Shown here: positions 50,943 to 63,400 of the stretch, one piece after another
Layout of the letters: each line of letters opens with the position of its first letter
How positions within the stretch are numbered: the stretch's first letter is position 1
NCBI GenBank assembly: GCA_963576475.1
Contig: OY754972.1
Coordinates: 16,668,506-16,732,505, forward strand
Direction: 5' to 3'
DNA: 64,000 nucleotides
From: Molanna angustata
Lineage: Eukaryota; Arthropoda; Insecta; Trichoptera; Molannidae
Translations under genes and position numbers: made by a program
Notes under the pieces: model-generated
The model's database searches: none
Seen by the model: the letters and a program-made list of their open reading frames with translations, nothing else
Told to the model about the DNA's origin: nothing

Positions 50943-53900
50943 TACATTTTTATTCATATTAAATGTTACTACCAGGAATATAAATTTTCTTCCGATAGTA
51001 TATTTTTATGTTAAGATAAACAAAATATTAATGCAGTATAGTGAAGAATGCTTATGTTGTATGAAATATTTTTAAAAATGCAGATAAATTTTGTTTTAAA
51101 GAACGCGAGAGCATTTTCAAAATTTTGACACGTGATATTATATGAAGATTTTTTTTGTTATTTATGGAAAGCTAATCAGTTCTATGTTCAAGCTCTTTAC
51201 ATTATAACATGAAATCAAATTACTGAACTTTTCCATACATAGAAATTTATCTAATTACATTATTATTCATACTAAATGTTACTATCAGGAATATAAATTT
51301 TCTTCCGATAGTATATTTTTATGATAAGATAGACAAACTTTTAATGCAGTATGGTGTAGAATGCTTATGTTGTATGAAATATTTTAAAAAAAGCAGATAA
51401 ATTTTGTTTTAAAGAACGCGAGAGCATTTTCAAAATTTTGACACGTGATATTATATGAAGATTTTTTTTGTTATTTATGGAAAGCTAATCAGTTCTATGT
51501 TCAAGCTCTTTACATTATAACATGAAATCAAATTACTGAACTTTTCCATACATAGAAATTTATCTAATTACATTATTATTCATACTAAATGTTACTATCA
51601 GGAATATAAATTTTCTTCCGATAGTATATTTTTATGTTAAGATAGACAAACTATTAATGCAGTATAGTGAAGAATGCTTATGTTGTATGAAATATTTTAA
51701 AAAAAGCAGATAAATTTTGTTTTAAAGAACGCGAGAGCATTTTTCAAATTTTGACAGGTGATATCATATGAAGAATTTTTTTGTTATTTATGGAAAGCTA
51801 ATCAGTTCTATGTTCAAGCTCTTTACATTATATCATGAAATAAAATTACTACACGTTTCCATACATAGAAATTTATCTAATTACATTTTTATTCATACTA
51901 AATGTTACTATCAGGAATATAAATTTTCTTCCGATAGTATATTTTTATGTTAAGATAAACAAACTATTAATGCAGTTTAGTGAAGAATGCTTATGTTGTA
52001 TGAAATATTTTAAAAAAAGCAGATAAATTTTGTTTTAAAGAACGCGAGAGCATTTTCAAAATTTTGACACGTGATATTATATGAAGATTTTTTTTGTTAT
52101 TTATGGAAAGCTAATCAGTTCTATGTTCAAGCTCTTTACATTATAACATGAAATCAAATTACTGAACTTTTCCATACATAGAAATTTATCTAATTACATT
52201 ATTATTCATACTAAATGTTACTATCAGGAATATAAATTTTCTTCCGATAGTATATTTTTATGATAAGATAGACAAACTTTTAATGCAGTATGGTGTAGAA
52301 TGCTTATGTTGTATGAAATATTTTAAAAAAAGCAGATAAATTTTGTTCTAAAGAACGCGAGAGCATTTTCCAAATTTTGACAGGTGATATCATATGAAGA
52401 TTTTTTTTGTTATTTATGGAAAGCTAATCAGTTCTATGTTCAAGCTCTTTACATTATAACATGAATTCAAATTACTGAACTTTTCCATACATAGAAATTT
52501 ATCTAATTACATTTTTATTCATACTAAATGTTACTACCAGGAATATAAATTTTCTTCCGATAGTATATTTTTATGTTAAGATAGACAAACTATTAATGCA
52601 GTATAGTGAAGAATGCTTATGTTGTATGAAATATTTTAAAAAAAGCAGATAAATTTTGTTTTAAAGAACGCGAGAGCATTTTTCAAATTTTGACAGGTGA
52701 TATCATATGAAGAATTTTTTTGTTATTTATGGAAAGCTAATCAGTTCTATGTTCAAGCTCTTTACATTATATCATGAAATCAAATTACTACACGTTTCCA
52801 TACATAGAAATTTATCTAATTACATTTTTATTCATACTAAATGTTACTATCAGGAATATAAATTTTCTTCCGATAGTATATTTTTATGTTAAGATAAACA
52901 AACTATTAATGCAGTATAGTGAAGAATGCTTATGTTGTATGAAATATTTTAAAAAAAGCAGATAAATTTTGTTTTAAAGAACGCGAGAGCCTTTTTTAAA
53001 AATTTTGACACGTGATATTATATGAAGATTTTTTTTGTTATTTATGGAAAGCTAATCAGTTCTATGTTCAAGCTCTTTACATTATAACATGAAATCAAAT
53101 TACTGAACTTTTCCATACATAGAAATTTATCTAATTACATTATTATTCATACTAAATGTTACTATCAGGAATATAAATTTTCTTCCGATAGTATATTTTT
53201 ATGTTAAGATAGACAAACTATTAATGCAGTATAGTGAAGAATGCTTATGTTGTATGAAATATTTTAAAAAAAGCAGATAAATTTTGTTTTAAAGAACGCG
53301 AGAGCATTTTTCAAATTTTGACAGGTGATATCATATGATGAATTTTTTTGTTATTTATGGAAAGCTAATCAGTTCTATGTTCAAGCTCTTTACATTATAT
53401 CATGAAATCAAATTACTACACGTTTCCATACATAGAAATTTATCTAATTACATTTTTATTCATACTAAATGTTACTATCAGGAATATAAATTTTCTTCCG
53501 ATAGTATATTTTTATGTTAAGATAAACAAACTATTAATGCAGTTTAGTGAAGAATGCTTATGTTGTATGAAATATTTTAAAAAAAGCAGATAAATTTTGT
53601 TTTAAAGAACGCGAGAGCATTTTCAAAATTTTGACACGTGATATTATATGAAGATTTTTTTTGTTATTTATGGAAAACTAATCAGTTCTATGTTCAAGCT
53701 CTTTACATTATAACATGAAATCAAATTACTGAACTTTTCCATATATAGAAATTTATCTAATTACATTATTATTCATACTAAATGTTACTATCAGGAATAT
53801 AAATTTTCTTCCGATAGTATATTTTTATGATAAGATAGACAAACTTTTAATGCAGTATGGTGTAGAATGCTTATGTTGTATGAAATATTTTAAAAAAAGC

Positions 53901-56900
53901 AGATAAATTTTGTTCTAAAGAACGCGAGAGCATTTTCCAAATTTTGACAGGTGATATCATATGAAGATTTTTTTTGTTATTTATGGAAAGCTAATCAGTT
54001 CTATGTTCAAGCTCTTTACATTATAACATGAAATCAAATTACTGAACTTTTCCATACATAGAAATTTATCTAATTACATTTTTATTCATACTAAATGTTA
54101 CTACCAGGAATATAAATTTTCTTCCGATAGTATATTTTTATGTTAAGATAGACAAACTATTAATGCAGTTTAGTGAAGAATGCTTATGTTGTATGAAATA
54201 TTTTAAAAAAAGCAGATAAATTTTGTTTTAAAGAACGCGAGAGCATTTTTCAAATTTTGACAGGTGATATATGAAGAATTTTTTTGTTATTTATGGAAAG
54301 CTAATCAGTTCTATGTTCAAGCTCATTACATTATATCATGAAATCAAATTACTACACGTTTCCATACATAGAAATTTATCTAATTACATTTTTATTCATA
54401 CTAAATGTTACTATCAGGAATATAAATTTTCTTCCGATAGTATATTTTTATGTTAAGATAAACAAACTATTAATGCAGTATAGTGAAGAATGCTTATGTT
54501 GTATGAAATATTTTAAAAAAAGCAGATAAATTTTGTTTTAAAGAACGCGAGAGCATTTTCAAAATTTTGACACGTGATATTATATGAAGATTTTTTTTGT
54601 TATTTATGGAAAACTAATCAGTTCTATGTTCAAGCTCTTTACATTATAACATGAAATCAAATTACTGAACTTTTCCTTATATAGAAATTTATCTAATTAC
54701 ATTATTATTCATACTAAATGTTACTATCAGGAATATAAATTTTCTTCCGATAGTATATTTTTATGATAAGATAGACAAACTTTTAATGCAGTATGGTGTA
54801 GAATGCTTATGTTGTATGAAATATTTTAAAAAAAGCAGATAAATTTTGTTCTAAAGAACGCGAGAGCATTTTCCAAATTTTGACAGGTGATATCATATGA
54901 AGATTTTTTTTGTTATTTATGGAAAGCTAATCAGTTCTATGTTCAAGCTCTTTACATTATAACATGAATTCAAATTACTGAACTTTTCCATACATAGAAA
55001 TTTATCTAATTACATTTTTATTCATACTAAATGTTACTACCAGGAATATAAATTTTCTTCCGATAGTATATTTTTATGTTAAGATAGACAAACTATTAAT
55101 GCAGTATAGTGAAGAATGCTTATGTTGTATGAAATATTTTAAAAAAAGCAGATAAATTTTGTTTTAAAGAACGCGAGAGCATTTTTCAAATTTTGACAGG
55201 TGATATCATATGAAGAATTTTTTTGTTATTTATGGAAAGCTAATCAGTTCTATGTTCAAGCTCTTTACATTATATCATGAAATCAAATTACTACACGTTT
55301 CCATACATAGAAATTTATCTAATTACATTTTTATTCATACTAAATGTTATTATCAGGAATATAAATTTTCTTCCGATAGTATATTTTTATGTTAAGATAA
55401 ACAAACTATTAATGCAGTATAGTGAAGAATGCTTATGTTGTATGAAATATTTTAAAAAAAGCAGATAAATTTTGTTTTAAAGAACGCGAGAGCATTTTCA
55501 AAATTTTGACACGTGATATTATATGAAGATTTTTTTTGTTATTTATGGAAAGCTAATCAGTTCTATGTTCAAGCTCTTTACATTATAACATGAAATCAAA
55601 TTACTGAACTTTTCCATACATAGAAATTTATCTAATTACATTATTATTCATACTAAATGTTACTATCAGGAATATAAATTTTCTTCCGATAGTATATTTT
55701 TATGTTAAGATAGACAAACTATTAATGCAGTATAGTGAAGAATGCTTATGTTGTATGAAATATTTTAAAAAAAGCAGATAAATTTTGTTTTAAAGAACGC
55801 GAGAGCATTTTTCAAATTTTGACAGGTGATATCATATGAAGAATTTTTTTGTTATTTATGGAAAGCTAATCAGTTCTATGTTCAAGCTCTTTACATTATA
55901 TCATGAAATCAAATTACTACACGTTTCCATACATAGAAATTTATCTAATTACATTTTTATTCATACTAAATGTTACTATCAGGAATATAAATTTTCTTCC
56001 GATAGTATATTTTTATGTTAAGATAAACAAACTATTAATGCAGTATAGTGAAGAATGCTTATGTTGTATGAAATATTTTAAAAAAAGCAGATAAATTTTG
56101 TTTTAAAGAACGCGAGAGCCTTTTTTAAAAATTTTGACACGTGATATTATATGAAGATTTTTTTTGTTATTTATGGAAAGCTAATCAGTTCTATGTTCAA
56201 GCTCTTTACATTATAACATGAAATCAAATTACTGAACTTTTCCATACATAGAAATTTATCTAATTACATTATTATTCATACTAAATGTTACTATCAGGAA
56301 TATAAATTTTCTTCCGATAGTATATTTTTATGTTAAGATAGACAAACTATTAATGCAGTATAGTGAAGAATGCTTATGTTGTATGAAATATTTTAAAAAA
56401 AGCAGATAAATTTTGTTTTAAAGAACGCGAGAGCATTTTTCAAATTTTGACAGGTGATATCATATGAAGAATTTTTTTGTTATTTATGGAAAGCTAATCA
56501 GTTCTATGTTCAAGCTCTTTACATTATATCATGAAATCAAATTACTACACGTTTCCATACATAGAAATTTATCTAATTACATTTTTATTCATACTAAATG
56601 TTACTATCAGGAATTTAAATTTTCTTCCGATAGTATATTTTTATGTTAAGATAAACAAACTATTAATGCAGTTTAGTGAAGAATGCTTATGTTGTATGAA
56701 ATATTTTAAAAAAAGCAGATAAATTTTGTTTTAAAGAACGCGAGAGCATTTTCAAAATTTTGACACGTGATATTATATGAAGATTTTTTTTGTTATTTAT
56801 GGAAAGCTAATCAGTTCTATGTTCAAGCTCTTTACATTATAACATGAAATCAAATTACTGAACTTTTCCATACATAGAAATTTATCTAATTACATTATTA

Positions 56901-59550
56901 TTCATACTAAATGTTACTATCAGGAATATAAATTTTCTTCCGATAGTATATTTTTATGATAAGATAGACAAACTTTTAATGCAGTATGGTGTAGAATGCT
57001 TATGTTGTATGAAATATTTTAAAAAAAGCAGATAAATTTTGTTCTAAAGAACGCGAGAGCATTTTCCAAATTTTGACAGGTGATATCATATGAAGATTTT
57101 TTTTGTTATTTATGGAAAGCTAATCAGTTCTATGTTCAAGCTCTTTACATTATAACATGAATTCAAATTACTGAACTTTTCCATACATAGAAATTTATCT
57201 AATTACATTTTTATTCATACTAAATGTTACTACCAGGAATATAAATTTTCTTCCGATAGTATATTTTTATGTTAAGATAGACAAACTATTAATGCAGTAT
57301 AGTGAAGAATGCTTATGTTGTATGAAATATTTTAAAAAAAGCAGATAAATTTTGTTTTAAAGAACGCGAGAGCATTTTTCAAATTTTGACAGGTGATATC
57401 ATATGAAGAATTTTTTTGTTATTTATGGAAAGCTAATCAGTTCTATGTTCAAGCTCTTTACATTATATCATGAAATCAAATTACTACACGTTTCCATACA
57501 TAGAAATTTATCTAATTACATTTTTATTCATACTAAATGTTACTATCAGGAATATAAATTTTCTTCCGATAGTATATTTTTATGTTAAGATAAACAAACT
57601 ATTAATGCAGTATAGTGAAGAATGCTTATGTTGTATGAAATATTTTAAAAAAAGCAGATAAATTTTGTTTTAAAGAACGCGAGAGCCTTTTTTAAAAATT
57701 TTGACACGTGATATTATATGAAGATTTTTTTTGTTATTTATGGAAAGCTAATCAGTTCTATGTTCAAGCTCTTTACATTATAACATGAAATCAAATTACT
57801 GAACTTTTCCATACATAGAAATTTATCTAATTACATTATTATTCATACTAAATGTTACTATCAGGAATATAAATTTTCTTCCGATAGTATATTTTTATGT
57901 TAAGATAGACAAACTATTAATGCAGTATAGTGAAGAATGCTTATGTTGTATGAAATATTTTAAAAAAAGCAGATAAATTTTGTTTTAAAGAACGCGAGAG
58001 CATTTTTCAAATTTTGACAGGTGATATCATATGAAGAATTTTTTTGTTATTTATGGAAAGCTAATCAGTTCTATGTTCAAGCTCTTTACATTATATCATG
58101 AAATCAAATTACTACACGTTTCCATACATAGAAATTTATCTAATTACATTTTTATTCATACTAAATGTTACTATCAGGAATATAAATTTTCTTCCGATAG
58201 TATATTTTTATGTTAAGATAAACAAACTATTAATGCAGTTTAGTGAAGAATGCTTATGTTGTATGAAATATTTTAAAAAAAGCAGATAAATTTTGTTTTA
58301 AAGAACGCGAGAGCATTTTCAAAATTTTGACACGTGATATTATATGAAGATTTTTTTTGTTATTTATGGAAAGCTAATCAGTTCTATGTTCAAGCTCTTT
58401 ACATTATAACATGAAATCAAATTACTGAACTTTTCCATACATAGAAATTTATCTAATTACATTATTATTCATACTAAATGTTACTATCAGGAATATAAAT
58501 TTTCTTCCGATAGTATATTTTTATGATAAGATAGAAAAACTTTTAATGCAGTATGGTGTAGAATGCTTATGTTGTATGAAATATTTTAAAAAAAGCAGAT
58601 AAATTTTGTTCTAAAGAACGCGAGAGCATTTTCCAAATTTTGACAGGTGATATCATATGAAGATTTTTTTTGTTATTTATGGAAAGCTAATCAGTTCTAT
58701 GTTCAAGCTCTTTACATTATAACATGAAATCAAATTACTGAACTTTTCCATACATAGAAATTTATCTAATTACATTTTTATTCATATTAAATGTTACTAC
58801 CAGGAATATAAATTTTCTTCCGATAGTATATTTTTATGTTAAGATAAACAAAATATTAATGCAGTATAGTGAAGAATGCTTATGTTGTATGAAATATTTT
58901 TAAAAATGCAGATAAATTTTGTTTTAAAGAACGCGAGAGCATTTTCAAAATTTTGACACGTGATATTATATGAAGATTTTTTTTGTTATTTATGGAAAGC
59001 TAATCAGTTCTATGTTCAAGCTCTTTACATTATAACATGAAATCAAATTACTGAACTTTTCCATACATAGAAATTTATCTAATTACATTATTATTCATAC
59101 TAAATGTTACTATCAGGAATATAAATTTTCTTCCGATAGTATATTTTTATGTTAAGATAAACAAACTATTAATGCAGTATAGTGAAGAATGCTTATGTTG
59201 TATGAAATATTTTAAAAAAAGCAGATAAATTTTGTTCTAAAGAACGCGAGAGCATTTTCCAAATTTTGACAGGTGATATCATATGAAGATTTTTTTTGTT
59301 ATTTATGGAAAGCTAATCAGTTCTATGTTCAAGCTCTTTACATTATAACATGAAATCAAATTACTAAACGTTTCCATACATAGAAATTTATCTAATTACA
59401 TTTTTATTCATACTAAATGTTACTACCAGGAATATAAATTTTCTTCCGATAGTATATTTTTATGTTAAGATAGACAAACTATTAATGCAGTATAGTGAAG
59501 ACTGCTTATGTTGTATGAAATATTTTAAAAAAAGCAGATAAATTTTGTTT

Positions 59551-60403
59551 CAAAGAGCGTTAGAGCATTTTGACAATGTTTACACGTGATATCATATGAA
59601 GAAATTATATGATATCTATGAAAAGCTAATCAGTTCTAAGTTCAAGCTATTAATATTTTTCTATCAATATGAAATCAATGAACTGATCATTGCCAAATAT
59701 AAAAAAATTCTCTTGTTACATATAAGTTTCATACAAATATCCATTAAATAAAATATAATTTTTGAAACCGTTGAATATTTTTCTTTTAACATTGACCAAC
59801 TTTGAATACAATTTTATGAAGATTCTTGGTGTTGTATAAATAGTTGAAACCAAATTAAAATATCTCTAATTTCCAGGTCGTGAGAGCATTTTTTCAGTTT
59901 TAATAGATGAAATCATAAAGAAACATTGGGAAAAAATGAACCGTTGTCTATGGAAAACTAATCAGCTCTAAGTTTATGGACTTAACACATGTGATATCAA
60001 TATGAAGTCAATCGGACTTATAGTTTGGGCTGCAGAGAGGACACAAAAAAAAAACAACGTAAATGATGAATTCATAGAGAAGAAATCAAAAGTTGTCTAT
60101 GGAAAACTAATCAGCTCTAGGTCTTTGCACTTTACACATATGATGTTAATATGAAGTCGATCAGACTTATAGTTTGGGCTGTAGAGAGGACACAAAAAAG
60201 ATAAATGCTACGGCGTACGGCGTACGGCGTACAGCGTATACGCCATACACACAAACACATCACGACGAAACTCATAGTGTGCATTCTCTACATGATACCC
60301 ATTGAGAAATTGATGTAAAAAAAATACGCTTAAATTTTGCGAGATCATGACTCTCCCCTATTCCATAGTGTGGAGAGTAATAATAATAAACTGTTTTTTC
60401 TAG
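59551..60403 (+). other. Interruption: decayed monomers running into mobile-element-like DNA
   Basis: From 59,551 the monomer pattern decays. A recognisable but heavily diverged copy spans about 59,551-59,895 and a partial one about 59,896-60,030. A second partial copy of the GTTGTCTATGGAAAACTAAT segment starts at 60,092, 149 bp after the first at 59,943, both followed by AATATGAAGTC and ACTTATAGTTTGGGCTG and by GAGAGGACACAAAAAA. Then come a 7-bp ACGGCGT repeat (about 60,208-60,245), a CACACAAACACATCACGACG stretch, and ACTCTCCCCTATTCCATAGT. No open frame is present. The segment looks like the end of a dispersed element to which the satellite monomer is related. Confidence 0.7.
60208..60245. 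repeat. ACGGCGT short tandem repeat
   Basis: About four units of ACGGCGT, the last changed to ACAGCGT, ending in a GGCGTA...TACGCC palindromic arrangement. GC-rich against its very AT-rich surroundings. Confidence 0.8.
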
Positions 60404-63400
60404 TATATAATTTTTCTTCCGATAGTATATTTTTATGATAAGATAGACAAACTTTTAATGCAGTATGGTGTAGAATGCTTATGTTGTATGAAATATTTTA
60501 AAAAAAGCAGATAAATTTTGTTCTAAAGAACGCGAGAGCATTTTCCAAATTTTGACAGGTGATATCATATGAAGATTTTTTTTGTTATTTATGGAAAGCT
60601 AATCAGTTCTATGTTCAAGCTCTTTACATTATAACATGAAATCAAATTACTGAACTTTTCCATACATAGAAATTTATCTAATTACATTTTTATTCATACT
60701 AAATGTTACTACCAGGAATATAAATTTTCTTCCGATAGTATATTTTTATGTTAAGATAGACAAACTATTAATGCAGTTTAGTGAAGAATGCTTATGTTGT
60801 ATGAAATATTTTAAAAAAAGCAGATAAATTTTGTTTTAAAGAACGCGAGAGCATTTTTCAAATTTTGACAGGTGATATATGAAGAATTTTTTTGTTATTT
60901 ATGGAAAGCTAATCAGTTCTATGTTCAAGCTCATTACATTATATCATGAAATCAAATTACTACACGTTTCCATACATAGAAATTTATCTAATTACATTTT
61001 TATTCATACTAAATGTTACTATCAGGAATATAAATTTTCTTCCGATAGTATATTTTTATGTTAAGATAAACAAACTATTAATGCAGTATAGTGAAGAATG
61101 CTTATGTTGTATGAAATATTTTAAAAAAAGCAGATAAATTTTGTTTTAAAGAACGCGAGAGCATTTTCAAAATTTTGACACGTGATATTATATGAAGATT
61201 TTTTTTGTTATTTATGGAAAACTAATCAGTTCTATGTTCAAGCTCTTTACATTATAACATGAAATCAAATTACTGAACTTTTCCATATATAGAAATTTAT
61301 CTAATTACATTATTATTCATACTAAATGTTACTATCAGGAATATAAATTTTCTTCCGATAGTATATTTTTATGATAAGATAGACAAACTTTTAATGCAGT
61401 ATGGTGTAGAATGCTTATGTTGTATGAAATATTTTAAAAAAAGCAGATAAATTTTGTTCTAAAGAACGCGAGAGCATTTTCCAAATTTTGACAGGTGATA
61501 TCATATGAAGATTTTTTTTGTTATTTATGGAAAGCTAATCAGTTCTATGTTCAAGCTCTTTACATTATAACATGAATTCAAATTACTGAACTTTTCCATA
61601 CATAGAAATTTATCTAATTACATTTTTATTCATACTAAATGTTACTACCAGGAATATAAATTTTCTTCCGATAGTATATTTTTATGTTAAGATAGACAAA
61701 CTATTAATGCAGTATAGTGAAGAATGCTTATGTTGTATGAAATATTTTAAAAAAAGCAGATAAATTTTGTTTTAAAGAACGCGAGAGCATTTTTCAAATT
61801 TTGACAGGTGATATCATATGAAGAATTTTTTTGTTATTTATGGAAAGCTAATCAGTTCTATGTTCAAGCTCTTTACATTATATCATGAAATCAAATTACT
61901 ACACGTTTCCATACATAGAAATTTATCTAATTACATTTTTATTCATACTAAATGTTATTATCAGGAATATAAATTTTCTTCCGATAGTATATTTTTATGT
62001 TAAGATAAACAAACTATTAATGCAGTATAGTGAAGAATGCTTATGTTGTATGAAATATTTTAAAAAAAGCAGATAAATTTTGTTTTAAAGAACGCGAGAG
62101 CATTTTCAAAATTTTGACACGTGATATTATATGAAGATTTTTTTTGTTATTTATGGAAAGCTAATCAGTTCTATGTTCAAGCTCTTTACATTATAACATG
62201 AAATCAAATTACTGAACTTTTCCATACATAGAAATTTATCTAATTACATTATTATTCATACTAAATGTTACTATCAGGAATATAAATTTTCTTCCGATAG
62301 TATATTTTTATGTTAAGATAGACAAACTATTAATGCAGTATAGTGAAGAATGCTTATGTTGTATGAAATATTTTAAAAAAAGCAGATAAATTTTGTTTTA
62401 AAGAACGCGAGAGCATTTTTCAAATTTTGACAGGTGATATCATATGAAGATTTTTTTTGTTATTTATGGAAAGCTAATCAGTTCTATGTTCAAGCTCTTT
62501 ACATTATATCATGAAATCAAATTACTACACGTTTCCATACATAGAAATTTATCTAATTACATTTTTATTCATACTAAATGTTACTATCAGGAATATAAAT
62601 TTTCTTCCGATAGTATATTTTTATGTTAAGATAAACAAACTATTAATGCAGTTTAGTGAAGAATGCTTATGTTGTATGAAATATTTTAAAAAAAGCAGAT
62701 AAATTTTGTTTTAAAGAACGCGAGAGCATTTTCAAAATTTTGACACGTGATATTATATGAAGAATTTTTTTGTTATTTATGGAAAGCTAATCAGTTCTAT
62801 GTTCAAGCTCTTTACATTATAACATGAAATCAAATTACTGAACTTTTCCATACATAGAAATTTATCTAATTACATTATTATTCATACTAAATGTTACTAT
62901 CAGGAATATAAATTTTCTTCCGATAGTATATTTTTATGATAAGATAGACAAACTTTTAATGCAGTATGGTGTAGAATGCTTATGTTGTATGAAATATTTT
63001 AAAAAAAGCAGATAAATTTTGTTCTAAAGAACGCGAGAGCATTTTCCAAATTTTGACAGGTGATATCATATGAAGATTTTTTTTGTTATTTATGGAAAGC
63101 TAATCAGTTCTATGTTCAAGCTCTTTACATTATAACATGAATTCAAATTACTGAACTTTTCCATACATAGAAATTTATCTAATTACATTTTTATTCATAC
63201 TAAATGTTACTACCAGGAATATAAATTTTCTTCCGATAGTATATTTTTATGTTAAGATAGACAAACTATTAATGCAGTATAGTGAAAAATGCTTATGTTG
63301 TATGAAATATTTAAAAAAAAGCAGATAAATTTTGTTTTAAAGAACGCGAGAGCATTTTTCAAATTTTGACAGGTGATATCATATGAAGAATTTTTTTGTT

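Larger units (their letters stand above)
11488..59550 (+). repeat. 313-bp satellite array, about 154 monomers
   Basis: Head-to-tail copies of a 313-bp monomer (about 24% GC by hand count of one copy), all in the same orientation. Landmarks such as GGAAAGCTAATCAGTTCTAT, TTCTTCCGATAGTATATTTT and AAAGAACGCGAGAGCATTTT recur every 313 bp. Length variants are few: 315-bp monomers carry an extra two bases in GAGAGCCTTTTTTAAAAATT (for example near 23,866, 28,251 and 32,946), and one at 54,268 lacks three bases. Monomers mostly differ at a small set of shared sites, and the sets repeat in longer blocks. The array looks like heterochromatic satellite; whether it is centromeric or elsewhere cannot be told here. 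Confidence 0.97.
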
